A stretch of DNA of 11,994 nt, taken from contig DKMV01000212.1 in assembly GCA_002469605.1 (NCBI GenBank), positions 1 through 11,994 of the forward strand, read 5' to 3'. The stretch's first letter is position 1. Each line of letters begins with the position of its first letter. Shown here piece after piece: positions 1 through 6,946 of the stretch. The notes under the pieces are model-generated. The model searched no databases, had not been told where the DNA came from, and saw only the letters and a program-made list of their open reading frames with translations. The translations under genes were made by a program, and so were the position numbers. Origin of the DNA: Leclercia sp. UBA7405 (GTDB lineage Bacteria; Pseudomonadota; Gammaproteobacteria; Enterobacterales; Enterobacteriaceae).

Positions 1-583
1 GCCGCGCACCGCCAGCCACTATCTGCTGAGCGATCAGAAGACCGGGCTAGTGGAAGAGAAGCGCAAAGCCGCGCGGCTGGCCGCTTCGCTGGTGCAGCCC
101 CATCAGACGCTCTTTTTCGACTGTGGCACCACTACCCCCTGGATAATCGAGGCCATCGATAACGCGCTGCCCTTTACCGGGGTCTGCTACTCCCTGAATA
201 CCTTTCTTGCCCTGCAGGAAAAACCGGCCTGCCGGGTGATCCTCTGCGGCGGCGAGTTCCACGCCAGCAACGCCATTTTTAAACCGCTTAACCTGAATGA
301 CACCCTGAATAATCTCTGCCCGGATATCGCCTTTTACTCAGCCGCCGGGGTGCATACCCGTCAGGGTGTGAGCTGCTTTAATCTGGATGAACTGCCGGTA
401 AAACACTGGGCGATGAGCATGGCCCAGCAGCACGTGCTGGTGGTGGATCACAGTAAATTTGGCAAGGTGCGCCCGGCGCGGATGGGCGAGCTGGCGCAGT
501 TCGACGTGATTGCGAGCAACTGCCGCCCGGATGAAGAGATAGTAGCGTATGCGAAGGATCGGCAGATTAGGTTGATGTATTAG
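1..583 (+). CDS. deoR: Deoxyribose operon repressor DeoR (partial, N-terminus missing)
   Basis: DeoR represses the deo genes for deoxynucleoside and deoxyribose catabolism and is released by deoxyribose-5-phosphate. The frame is open from base 2, so the gene enters from outside the window. The visible 193 residues begin at a point matching about residue 60 of the 252-residue E. coli protein and end at the same place, giving an expected full length of 252. Only the effector-binding, sugar-isomerase-like domain is present; the N-terminal DNA-binding helix-turn-helix lies off the left edge. Diagnostic stretches are SHYLLSDQK, LFFDCGTTTPWIIEAID, CGGEFHASNAIFKP, AGVHTRQGVSCFN and VVDHSKFGKVRPARMG. 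The gene converges on the LysR-type gene with a 41-bp gap in which I see no clear terminator. In E. coli its convergent neighbour is dacC, so the next two genes look inserted. Identity is from recalled similarity and is strong. Confidence 0.95.
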   Translation, partial: PRTASHYLLSDQKTGLVEEKRKAARLAASLVQPHQTLFFDCGTTTPWIIEAIDNALPFTGVCYSLNTFLALQEKPACRVILCGGEFHASNAIFKPLNLNDTLNNLCPDIAFYSAAGVHTRQGVSCFNLDELPVKHWAMSMAQQHVLVVDHSKFGKVRPARMGELAQFDVIASNCRPDEEIVAYAKDRQIRLMY

Positions 584-624
584 AACCTGCTGCACGGCGG
601 AAAAGATGCTGATGGTTTAATGCA

Positions 625-1536
625 TCATCCCTCTTCGCCCTCTTCCAGCGTTCGCACAACGAGATCCCGCAGCCATTTATGTGCAGGTTCAAGATGCAAA
701 TGTTCGTGCCAGAGCATGTTCATCTCAAAACCTGGAATATCTACAGGTGGCGTAAAGTATTGCAGCTGCGGGTTATCCTTCACTAAACGCCACGGCAGCA
801 TACCGACCAGGTCAGTCGTGGCGATGGTAAATACCGCAAACATAAAATGGGGAACCGAGAGGACAACTTTTCTGCTTAACCCCATATCAGACAGCACCTT
901 GTCAGTGCTTCCCCAAAAGCCTCCTCCATCCGGTGAAATCATGACAAAATCCAGCGCCAGAAATTGCTTCAGTGTCGGTGTTGATTTCAGCCATGGGTGT
1001 CCCGCCCGACAGACCAGCATGTAGCGTTCGCTGAATAGCATGCGACAACGCAAACCCTGCGGAGACTCCTCCCGAATATGAAAGAACAGATCGACCTTAT
1101 CCTGCCCTGCGGCCTGGGATATTTGCGAATTGGCGTTTTCCAGCACTGCCAGCCGGGTTCCGGGCGCTTCGCGGCGTAGATTTTTTAGCACCGGTAGCAG
1201 CACCGTATTTTCACCGTAATCCGCCGCAATGACGTGCCAGGTATTAAGGGCTTCACCGGGAATGAACGGCCCTGGGGAGGTGATAGCTTTATCCAGCAGC
1301 GCCAGCGCCTGGCCGAGCGGCGCACGCAGCAGCTCCGCGCGGGCGGTGGGGCGCATGCCACGTGGGCCAGGTAAAAACAGCGGATCGCCAAGACTTTTGC
1401 GCAGCTTTGCCAGCTGTACGCTGACCGTAGGCTGTGAAAGATTCAGCTTGCGTGCTGCGCGTGTGACGTTCGGGTCCTTTAACAACGCATCCAGCGTCAG
1501 CAGAAGATTCAGGTCCAGTTTCTTAAGATTATCCAT
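625..1536 (-). CDS. LysR-type transcriptional regulator
   Basis: A LysR-family DNA-binding regulator, 303 residues with the start chosen here, the usual length for the family. The N-terminal winged helix-turn-helix is clear at about residues 15-65, with the recognition region (TRAARKLNLSQPTVSVQLAKL) at 25-45 followed by GDPLFLPGPRGMRPT. The rest reads as the two-lobed periplasmic-binding-protein-like effector domain, and the effector cannot be deduced. The ATG at 1536 was chosen because it gives the standard N-terminus (MDNLKKLDLNLLLTLDALL). In-frame upstream alternatives are an ATG at 1557 and a TTG at 1569, and none of the three has a strong Shine-Dalgarno. The gene is divergent from an MFS exporter across an AT-rich 248-bp region, the classic layout of a LysR regulator controlling its neighbour. 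It lies between deoR and dacC, where K-12 has no gene. I do not recognise a named orthologue. Confidence 0.85.
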   Translation of the reverse strand: MDNLKKLDLNLLLTLDALLKDPNVTRAARKLNLSQPTVSVQLAKLRKSLGDPLFLPGPRGMRPTARAELLRAPLGQALALLDKAITSPGPFIPGEALNTWHVIAADYGENTVLLPVLKNLRREAPGTRLAVLENANSQISQAAGQDKVDLFFHIREESPQGLRCRMLFSERYMLVCRAGHPWLKSTPTLKQFLALDFVMISPDGGGFWGSTDKVLSDMGLSRKVVLSVPHFMFAVFTIATTDLVGMLPWRLVKDNPQLQYFTPPVDIPGFEMNMLWHEHLHLEPAHKWLRDLVVRTLEEGEEG

Positions 1537-1538
1537 TT

Positions 1539-1553
1539 TAATACCCGGTATTA
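1539..1553. promoter_or_regulatory. Perfect 15-bp palindrome, candidate operator for the LysR-type regulator
   Basis: TAATACCCGGTATTA is a perfect inverted repeat with 7-bp arms around one central base. It ends two bases before the preferred start codon of the regulator and is within reach of the divergent exporter promoter. LysR proteins commonly bind short dyads in such divergent regions and repress their own genes. An operator role is inferred from position and symmetry. It could also act as a weak hairpin in the mRNA leader, hiding the ribosome site. Confidence 0.4.
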
Positions 1554-1784
1554 TCATAATTAATTTCAACTATACCTTATAAATAACTAACATTCCTTCT
1601 TATAAAAGCTTTAAAGAGGAGAGTTACCGGATCATTTTCGCGGAATATTTATATCCACCCGCGAGCAGGTGAAAATAAATTAACAATGGGACTGCCAACG
1701 TATTTTTAAAGGCATTAATTAAGTGCAACTTACCCCTTTCCATTATTTTATAAATAAACAATCAAATAAAAACAGGAGAAGAAA
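1554..1784. promoter_or_regulatory. AT-rich divergent control region between LysR-type regulator and MFS exporter
   Basis: With the palindrome just left of it, this gene-free stretch must hold both divergent promoters. It is clearly AT-rich, with TTATAAA-type runs near 1577, 1601 and 1747. A TATAAA at 1749-1754 could be a -10 for the exporter, but no good -35 stands 16-18 bp upstream. A strong Shine-Dalgarno, AGGAGA at 1774-1779, sits five bases before the exporter ATG. No small gene is evident. Confidence 0.4.
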
Positions 1785-2942
1785 ATGCCTGTAGGACTTG
1801 TAGCCTTAGCGCTGGGTGCGTTTGGGATCGGCCTTACGGAGTTTGGTATCGTAGGGTTATTACCACAAATTGCCGGTGAGTTTACTATTACTGAACAGGT
1901 GGCAGGATATTTAGTATCCGGTTATGCGATTAGCGTCGCAGTGGGTGCAATTCTGCTGACTGCCGTAATGATTCGCATGGAGCGTCGCTTAACCTTATTA
2001 CTTTTAAGCGGATTATTTATTATCGGCAACCTTATTTCCGCCCTCGCCAATAATTATGAAATGCTTCTTTTTGGCCGAATCGTAGCCGCGCTTTGTCACG
2101 GCGCATTCTTTAGCATTGGTGCGGTTGTGGCTTCAGATATGGTGGCGGCTGATAAAAAAGGCGCAGCTATATCGCTCATGTTTGCCGGATTAACCGTTTC
2201 CAATATTGTTGGCGTACCGTTGGGCACCTTTGTGGGACTGGAACTGGGCTGGCGCACAACTTTCTGGGCGCTGGCGGTCATTGGGCTGGTAACGATGACA
2301 GGAATAAGAACCTTGATCCCACTGATGCTCGCCCACAAGGATACCAAGCTTGGCCGCGAGTTCGCCGTCTTTACTCGTCCGCAGGTGTGGCTTTCCGCCC
2401 TTCTTAGCGTGCTCTCCTTCGGTGGCGTCATCGGTGGTTTTACCTACATTGCCTTTACCTTAACCCAGGTTTCCGGTTTCACTGCCCGGATGGTGCCATG
2501 GTTATTAGTTCTTTTTGGCACAGGAACCTTCATAGGGAATATCTACGGTGGCAAAGCGGCGGATAAGTCGCTCAACAAATCCCTCGCCGTTACGTTGTTG
2601 CTGCTCACTCTGGTGATGGCGACATTTGCTCTGTGCGCCCAGAATCAGATTATGACCGTGATCCTGCTGCTACTAATGGGCATCGTTGGATTAGCAACCG
2701 CCCCGGGGCTGCAATTGCGCATGATGAAGTACGCAAGCGATGCGCCAACTATCGCCTCCGGAACGAATATCGCCGCTTTTAATATCGGTAATGCCCTTGG
2801 CGCCTGGCTTGGAGGCATGGCTCTGGAAGAAGGCTATGGATTCGTATCACCGCTTTGGGTCGGTGCGGTGCTGAGTCTGACGGCGTTGATTGTGGTTGTT
2901 CTTGGCAGCTTTAACGACGGGCTGAAAACAAGCCGGGTATAA
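1785..2942 (+). CDS. MFS transporter, DHA1 family (YdhP/AraJ-like exporter)
   Basis: A 385-residue inner-membrane protein, hydrophobic throughout, with the spacing expected for 12 transmembrane helices. This is typical of drug:H+ antiporter-1 carriers. Family signs are GAFGIGLTEF in helix 1 (acidic Glu19 region), the conserved Arg98 in GRIVAALCHGAFF of helix 4, a motif-C-like stretch near 133-151 (SNIVGVPLGTFVG), and GGKAADKSLNKSL from Gly255 as the mid-protein motif-A copy. The C-terminal half carries PGLQLRMMKYASDAP and ASGTNIAAFNIGNALGAWLGG, which closely follow E. coli YdhP as I recall it. The start is fixed by AGGAGA five bases upstream. The gene is divergent from the LysR-type regulator, its likely controller. 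Its coding sequence looks richer in AT-ending codons (TTA, ATT, AAT) than dacC or rimO, which fits acquisition by transfer. The substrate is unknown; efflux is inferred from the family. Confidence 0.85.
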   Translation: MPVGLVALALGAFGIGLTEFGIVGLLPQIAGEFTITEQVAGYLVSGYAISVAVGAILLTAVMIRMERRLTLLLLSGLFIIGNLISALANNYEMLLFGRIVAALCHGAFFSIGAVVASDMVAADKKGAAISLMFAGLTVSNIVGVPLGTFVGLELGWRTTFWALAVIGLVTMTGIRTLIPLMLAHKDTKLGREFAVFTRPQVWLSALLSVLSFGGVIGGFTYIAFTLTQVSGFTARMVPWLLVLFGTGTFIGNIYGGKAADKSLNKSLAVTLLLLTLVMATFALCAQNQIMTVILLLLMGIVGLATAPGLQLRMMKYASDAPTIASGTNIAAFNIGNALGAWLGGMALEEGYGFVSPLWVGAVLSLTALIVVVLGSFNDGLKTSRV

Positions 2943-2978
2943 GGGCAGGGTTATCGTTTTGCTTTGTGCGGTCTGGTG

Positions 2979-3011
2979 CCCTCACCCCGACCCTCTCCCA
3001 CAGGGAGAGGG
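2979..3011. repeat. Palindromic intergenic repeat (CCCTCTCCC-type, REP-like)
   Basis: A GC-rich leader (CCCTCACCCCGA) runs into a perfect hairpin: CCCTCTCCC at 2991-2999, loop ACA, then GGGAGAGGG at 3003-3011. I recognise this leader-plus-hairpin form as a common dispersed intergenic element of enterobacterial and other gammaproteobacterial chromosomes. It lies between the exporter stop and the shared terminator. It could stabilise the 3' end of the exporter mRNA or contribute to termination. The copy number in this genome cannot be seen from one window. Confidence 0.6.
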
Positions 3012-3021
3012 AGAAAACATT

Positions 3022-3048
3022 AAAAAAGGCAACTGTCGTTGCCTTTTT
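3022..3048. terminator. Bidirectional intrinsic terminator between the MFS gene and dacC
   Basis: A run of A, then the stem GGCAAC (3028-3033), loop TGTC, GTTGCC (3038-3043) and five T. Read on either strand it is a GC stem followed by a U tract, so it can end transcription of both the exporter (plus) and dacC (minus). It lies nine bases past the dacC stop codon. Confidence 0.85.
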
Positions 3049-3056
3049 GCTTTTAC

Positions 3057-4262
3057 CTAGGAAAACCAGCTGCCGAACCACTGGTGGAACTTCATCAGCA
3101 CGTAATCCCACATCCGGCCGAAGAAGCCGCCCTCCTCTACCGCTTCCATCACCACCAGCGGACGCTGTTCGATAGATTTACCGTTCAGCTGGAAATCGAT
3201 GGTGCCGACGACCTGGCCCTTTTTCAACGGCGCGGTTAGCTGGGGATCGGTCAGGGTATAGCTGGCCTTCAGGTTTTTCAGCTGGCCACGCGGAATGGTC
3301 ACCGAGCCCGCTTCACCTGCCCCGAGATTGACCTCACTCTTGTCGCCGAACCAGACGCGCTGGCTCACAAAGGTGGCATCGGGTTTGATGGGGGTAACGG
3401 TTTCAAAGAAACGGAAGCCCCAGGTCAGCAGCTTCTCTGACTCGTTAAAACGAATGCGGTCGGTTTTGGTACCCAGCACCACGGAGATCAGACGCATATC
3501 GCCCTGGGTGGCCGACGCCACCAGGTTATAACCGGCCCCGGCGGTGGTGCCGGTCTTCATGCCATCGACGTTAACGTTGCTGCTCCAGAGCAGGCGGTTA
3601 CGGTTCGGCTGGCGGATCTTATTGAAGGTAAACTCTTTCTCTTTATGGATCGCATACTCTTCCGGCACGTCGTGGATCAGCGCCCGGCCCAGCAGCGCCA
3701 TATCACGGGCGGTACTGAATTGCCCCGGCGCGTCCAGGCCGTGCACGGTTTTAAAGGTGGTATTGGTTAAGCCCAGCTTCTGGGCGTAGCCGTTCATCAG
3801 GCCGATAAAAGAGTCCTGGCTGCCGGCCACGTAATCAGCCAGCGCAATACAGGCGTCGTTGCCCGACTGGATAATCACCCCTTTATTCAGGTCGGAAACC
3901 GCCACCTGGTCGCCCGGCTTGAGGAACATCACCGACGAACCGCGCAGGGCCGGGTTACCGGTCGCCCAGGCGTCTTTGCCGATGGTGACCATATCGGTGA
4001 GCTTGATTTTGCCCGCCTTCAGCGCCTGGCCCACCACGTAGCTGGTCATGATTTTCGTCAGGCTGGCAGGGTCGAGTTTTTCATCGGCATTCCCCTCCGC
4101 CAGCACTTTGCCACTGGCATAATCCATCAGGATCCATGCGCGCGCATCCACCGGCGGGGCTTCCGGCGCCGCCTGTTCCGCTGCATACAGCGAAGGTGCA
4201 AAAAGGAAAAGGAGCGCTGAGCCTGCCGCCAGGCTGCGCAGAGAGGTTGTTTTTCGCGTCAT
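3057..4262 (-). CDS. dacC: D-alanyl-D-alanine carboxypeptidase DacC (penicillin-binding protein 6)
   Basis: DacC removes the terminal D-alanine from peptidoglycan pentapeptides on the outer face of the inner membrane and is covalently inhibited by beta-lactams. The product is 401 residues against 400 in E. coli, and nearly every block matches. A signal peptide covers about residues 1-28 (hydrophobic [17 protein letters not shown]). The three active-site motifs of the penicillin-binding family are intact: SLTK with nucleophile Ser67 and Lys70, SGN at 133-135, and KTG at 236-238. A PBP5-type beta-rich C-terminal domain follows, ending in an amphipathic membrane-anchoring helix ([20 protein letters not shown]). 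The Shine-Dalgarno is weak (a GGGTGG-like stretch upstream). The gene is divergent from gstB, with a strong bidirectional terminator downstream. In K-12 its convergent neighbour is deoR; here an exporter module intervenes. Regulation is not visible from the sequence. Confidence 0.97.
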   Translation of the reverse strand: MTRKTTSLRSLAAGSALLFLFAPSLYAAEQAAPEAPPVDARAWILMDYASGKVLAEGNADEKLDPASLTKIMTSYVVGQALKAGKIKLTDMVTIGKDAWATGNPALRGSSVMFLKPGDQVAVSDLNKGVIIQSGNDACIALADYVAGSQDSFIGLMNGYAQKLGLTNTTFKTVHGLDAPGQFSTARDMALLGRALIHDVPEEYAIHKEKEFTFNKIRQPNRNRLLWSSNVNVDGMKTGTTAGAGYNLVASATQGDMRLISVVLGTKTDRIRFNESEKLLTWGFRFFETVTPIKPDATFVSQRVWFGDKSEVNLGAGEAGSVTIPRGQLKNLKASYTLTDPQLTAPLKKGQVVGTIDFQLNGKSIEQRPLVVMEAVEEGGFFGRMWDYVLMKFHQWFGSWFS

Positions 4263-4492
4263 AGTGCCACCCGAGTTTCCATTCTAAAAATCACGCCACG
4301 CTGCCGTGTCGCAAGAAGCGATGAGTAATAACGTACTAACGACTTCAGTTAAACCAAATCCAGGTAAAGTTTTTAAAGTTTACGCAATATGGCCCCGATC
4401 CGCTTTGACGTCAGCGATTTTTTTCGCGGTTGTTGCGTAATTGTTTGGTTTATATCAACCTTGGGATCGATTCGACACTAACAGGGGTGCAT
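4263..4492. promoter_or_regulatory. Divergent control region between dacC and gstB
   Basis: This 230-bp gene-free stretch must hold the start signals of both genes. Visible structure includes an inverted repeat GTAAA (4364-4368), ten-base spacer, TTTAC (4379-4383), in an AT-rich patch. There is also a seven-T run at 4418-4424 flanked by GCGA and CGC. TATATC at 4451-4456 could be a gstB -10, but the -35 spacing is poor. AGGGG at 4483-4487 is the gstB ribosome site. I cannot name a regulator. Confidence 0.35.
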
Positions 4493-5119
4493 ATGATTAC
4501 GCTGTGGGGCAGAAATAATTCGACCAACGTCAAAAAGGTGCTCTGGACGCTGGAAGAGCTGGATATCGCATTCAACCAGATCATGGCTGGCCTGCAGTTT
4601 GGGGTTAATCAGGAGCCCGATTATCTGGCGATGAACCCAAACGGGCTGGTGCCGTTGCTGCGTGATGACGCAACCGGCGTCACGTTGTGGGAATCCAATA
4701 CCATCGTGCGCTACCTGGCTGCGCAGTATGGTCAGGGTAGCCTGTGGATCGAGGCTCCGGCCCGCCGCGCCGAAGGTGAAAAGTGGATGGACTGGGCTAA
4801 CCAGACCCTCTCCCCGGCGCACCGGGTGATCCTGATGGGGCTGGTCAGAACCCCGGAAGCCGAACGCGACTACCCGGCCATCGAGGCGGCAAAAGAGAGC
4901 TGTGAAAAGCTGTTTGCCATGATGGACGAGACGCTGGCCAACCAACGCTGGTTCTCCGGGGATGAGTTTGGCACCGGGGATATCGCCGTGGCCCCCTTCG
5001 TCTGGAACCTCACCAACATCGGTCTGAGCTGGACGCCGCGCCCGCACCTTGAGCGCTGGCTCCAGGCCCTGAGCGAGCGTCCGGCCTACCGGAACGTGGT
5101 GATGATCCCGGTTACGTAA
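4493..5119 (+). CDS. gstB: Glutathione S-transferase GstB
   Basis: A cytosolic glutathione S-transferase of 208 residues, the same length as E. coli GstB (formerly YliJ), which is known to act on haloacetates such as bromoacetate. The N-terminal thioredoxin-like domain (about 1-80) starts [18 protein letters not shown], with candidate catalytic Ser10 near the N-terminus. It carries the cis-proline loop NGLVPLL (Pro54) and the glutathione-contacting Glu67-Ser68 in [12 protein letters not shown]. The C-terminal helical domain includes [16 protein letters not shown] and [18 protein letters not shown]. The start at 4493 was preferred over an in-frame start 63 bases upstream because it has AGGGG five bases before it and matches the E. 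coli N-terminus. The stop codon ends exactly one base before the stop codon of the opposing yliI gene begins. Confidence 0.93.
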   Translation: MITLWGRNNSTNVKKVLWTLEELDIAFNQIMAGLQFGVNQEPDYLAMNPNGLVPLLRDDATGVTLWESNTIVRYLAAQYGQGSLWIEAPARRAEGEKWMDWANQTLSPAHRVILMGLVRTPEAERDYPAIEAAKESCEKLFAMMDETLANQRWFSGDEFGTGDIAVAPFVWNLTNIGLSWTPRPHLERWLQALSERPAYRNVVMIPVT

Positions 5120-6238
5120 TCAGCTCCCGGACGGGCTCACTTTCCACAGCTGCCCGTCCGTTTCGTCCGTCAGCACGTACAGATAGCCATCCGGCCCGAC
5201 CCGCACATCGCGGATGCGCTGATCCCGATCGCCGAGTATCCGTCCCTCTTCGGTCACCTTATTGCCGTTAACGTTAAGCACAATCACATCTTTATCTTTC
5301 AGCGCCCCGATAAACAGCTTGTTTTTCCATTGGGGGAATACATCGCTGTGATAGAAGGCCATGCCGCTTAGCGCCGGGGATTTTTTCCAGACAAACAGCG
5401 GCGGCTCGGTGCCTTCGTGGTGTTCGCCTTTCGCCTCGGGGATAGGCAGGCCGCTATAGTTGACGCCGTGGGTCGCCAGCGGCCAGCCGTAGTTTTTGCC
5501 CTTCTCCGGGATATTAATCTCATCCCCGCCGCGCGGGCCGTGCTCGTTAAGCCACAGGGTATCGCTCCAGGGGTTCATCGCCATCCCCTGCGGGTTGCGA
5601 ATGCCGTAAGACCAGATCTCCGGACGGGCGCCGGCGCGGTTCACAAAGGGGTTATCCTTCGGTATCTCCCCTTGTTCGGTGAGGCGCACCACTTTACCCT
5701 GCAGTTTATCCAGCTCCTGCGCGGTGGGGCGCTGGTTGTTCTCGCCAAGGCCAATATAGAGATAGCCCTTGCCGTCGAAGACCAGGCGGCCGCCAAAGTG
5801 GTTGCCGGTCGAGAGCTTCGGCTGCTGGCGGAACACCACCTTAAAGTCTTCCAGACGGCTGTAATCATCGCTTAAGCGCCCGTAGCCTACCGCGGTACCG
5901 GCTTTGCCGTCGTTTCCCGCTTCGGCGTAGCTGAGCCACACCCGGCGCGAGGTGTCAAAATCGGGTGCCAGCACCACGTCCAGCAGGCCGCCCTGCCCGT
6001 TCGCCCAGACATCCGGGACGCCAACGATAGGGTCGGAGAGCCCTTTCCCCGCCTGCCAGCGCTTTAGCTGGCCCCCTTTCAGGGTGATCAGCATTCCCCC
6101 GTCCTGCGGCAGGAAGGCGAGCGACCAGGGGTGATCGAGTTTATTTTGCAGCACCTCCACTTTTACCGCCGCGGGTGCGGCCAGCAGCGAGGCAGAAATT
6201 AATAGCAGGGGCAGGGAAATAAGCGCAGATCGACGCAT
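5120..6238 (-). CDS. yliI: Soluble aldose sugar dehydrogenase YliI (PQQ-dependent, periplasmic)
   Basis: A periplasmic six-bladed beta-propeller quinoprotein that oxidises aldose sugars with pyrroloquinoline quinone; E. coli YliI (Asd) is the orthologue. Residues 1-21 form a signal peptide (MRRSALISLPLLLISASLLAA). Family blocks follow: HPWSLAFLP at 36-44, GNHFGGRLVFDGKGYLY at 145-161 with His147, YGIRNPQGMAMNPW near 211-224, NEHGPRGGDEIN at 231-242, and GKNYGWP at 247-253. The length is 372 against 371 in E. coli. The ATG at 6238 was chosen over an in-frame start 27 bases upstream because AAGGAG stands six bases before it and the signal peptide then begins directly. PQQ synthesis genes are not in the window, so the enzyme may depend on imported cofactor, as in E. 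coli. The gene lies downstream of bssR on the same strand, with a probable terminator between them. Confidence 0.95.
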   Translation of the reverse strand: MRRSALISLPLLLISASLLAAPAAVKVEVLQNKLDHPWSLAFLPQDGGMLITLKGGQLKRWQAGKGLSDPIVGVPDVWANGQGGLLDVVLAPDFDTSRRVWLSYAEAGNDGKAGTAVGYGRLSDDYSRLEDFKVVFRQQPKLSTGNHFGGRLVFDGKGYLYIGLGENNQRPTAQELDKLQGKVVRLTEQGEIPKDNPFVNRAGARPEIWSYGIRNPQGMAMNPWSDTLWLNEHGPRGGDEINIPEKGKNYGWPLATHGVNYSGLPIPEAKGEHHEGTEPPLFVWKKSPALSGMAFYHSDVFPQWKNKLFIGALKDKDVIVLNVNGNKVTEEGRILGDRDQRIRDVRVGPDGYLYVLTDETDGQLWKVSPSGS

Positions 6239-6299
6239 AACGCACTCCTTTTCGACGTATGGCATAAAGATTAGCCACGCAGGCCGAGTGCGTTATCAC

Positions 6300-6340
6300 T
6301 TTTACAAAAGCTTAAACAGAAGGGGGAGTCGCCTCCCCCG
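6300..6340 (-). terminator. Probable intrinsic terminator of bssR
   Basis: Just past the bssR stop there is a perfect GC stem, GGGGGAG (6322-6328) and CTCCCCC (6333-6339), with a four-base loop. On the minus strand the stem is followed by TTCTGTTTAAGCTTTT. This is T-rich but not an unbroken U tract, so termination may be partial and some transcription could run into yliI. Confidence 0.55.
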
Positions 6341-6344
6341 GGGC

Positions 6345-6728
6345 TTAGCTCTGGATCAGAGGCGTGTGTGATTTCAGCGACTGAATACAGAGCGTTAACT
6401 CAGTCAGGCAATTTTCCAGCTTCGCGGCATCGACGGCGATAAACGTCGGGCAGTCGTGGCATCCGGTCATCATGCAGACGCCCGCGGCAGAGAGCGCCCG
6501 CGCCGCGCGTAACAGCGTGGTCTGTTCATCGACGGGGTAATGCTCTTTGAGGACGGGCGCTTTTTCGCGCACAAAATTGCAGAGTTCAAAGACGTTATCG
6601 CGTAGCTGGTCGCTTTCGCTGACTGACATATAGCCTTTGGCTTTTCTTAACTGCAGATAGGCATCGAGATCGATGCGGGCATTAATCAGCTTGTTAAGAA
6701 GATCGCGTTTCAGTCTGTCAACGGACAT
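6345..6728 (-). CDS. bssR: Biofilm regulator BssR
   Basis: A small cytosolic protein of 127 residues, the same length as E. coli BssR (formerly YliH). In E. coli loss of BssR alters biofilm formation and the response to signals such as indole and autoinducer-2; its biochemical mechanism is not established. The conserved parts are the helical N-terminal half (LLNKLINARIDLDAYLQLRKAKGYMSVSES, about 11-40) and the C-terminal HDCPTF and KLENCLTELTLCIQSL region. The middle (about 50-75) is the most diverged from E. coli as I recall it. Six cysteines are present (50, 85, 90, 93, 107, 114), including CHDC at 90-93, which is more than I recall in E. coli. The start has a purine-rich GGGGGAAAGAG upstream. 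It is divergent from rimO across 218 bp and is followed by a probable terminator before yliI. Confidence 0.92.
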   Translation of the reverse strand: MSVDRLKRDLLNKLINARIDLDAYLQLRKAKGYMSVSESDQLRDNVFELCNFVREKAPVLKEHYPVDEQTTLLRAARALSAAGVCMMTGCHDCPTFIAVDAAKLENCLTELTLCIQSLKSHTPLIQS

Positions 6729-6776
6729 GCTCTTTCCCCCTTATCAGCCTTGTGTTCATTAAGGATATGGCTATTT

Positions 6777-6803
6777 TTTGTACAGGGTTATGCGGCAGGT
6801 CAA
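6777..6803 (-). promoter_or_regulatory. Candidate bssR promoter
   Basis: On the minus strand TTGACC (6798-6803) stands 15 bases before TACAAA (6777-6782). The spacer is short for sigma-70, so this is tentative. It would give a leader of about 40 bases before the bssR ATG. Confidence 0.3.
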
Positions 6804-6818
6804 TAAAGCATCAGCGCT

Positions 6819-6838
6819 TAACATTATTTACAATGTTA
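6819..6838. promoter_or_regulatory. 20-bp inverted repeat in the bssR/rimO intergenic region, candidate operator
   Basis: TAACATT (6819-6825), six-base spacer ATTTAC, AATGTTA (6832-6838): the arms are perfectly complementary. It lies upstream of both the candidate bssR promoter and the rimO -10, a position suited to a dimeric regulator acting on either gene. No specific protein can be named, and AT-rich dyads of this size can arise by chance. Confidence 0.3.
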
Positions 6839-6877
6839 CAACAGTCACCTGGCGTCTCGCTGTCATACACAGAGCGC

Positions 6878-6883
6878 TATAAT
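6878..6883 (+). promoter_or_regulatory. Candidate -10 element of rimO (TATAAT)
   Basis: A perfect TATAAT lies 63 bases before the rimO ATG. No good -35 hexamer is seen 16-18 bases upstream (TCTCGC at spacing 17), so the promoter may be weak or need an activator. The implied leader is about 55-60 bases. Confidence 0.45.
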
Positions 6884-6946
6884 TCCCGCGAGGAACTCTG
6901 TACAATCCCTGCCCTGAGAATCCTATAACTGACTACTTTTTAATCT

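Noticed and set aside
2911..3111. Minus-strand 66-codon frame containing LSLWERVGVRA
   Set aside because: It is the conceptual translation of the palindromic intergenic repeat and terminator, a common false gene in enterobacterial annotation.
4414..4427. GCGA-T run-TCGC hairpin before gstB as a terminator or attenuator
   Set aside because: The stem is only four base pairs with the T run in the loop rather than after the stem, so it is not an intrinsic terminator.
4430..4492. Upstream start of gstB adding 21 residues
   Set aside because: The extension has no family counterpart, and the ATG at 4493 has its own ribosome site and the known N-terminus.
6239..6265. Upstream start of yliI adding nine residues
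   Set aside because: The downstream ATG at 6238 has an AAGGAG at good spacing and starts directly with a signal peptide, as in E. coli.
6767..6928. 53-codon plus-strand open frame upstream of rimO, preceded by AAGGAT
   Set aside because: AAGG is only two bases from the ATG, the frame spans the candidate rimO promoter and the inverted repeat, and the peptide resembles nothing I know. Conservation or ribosome profiling would be needed to revive it.
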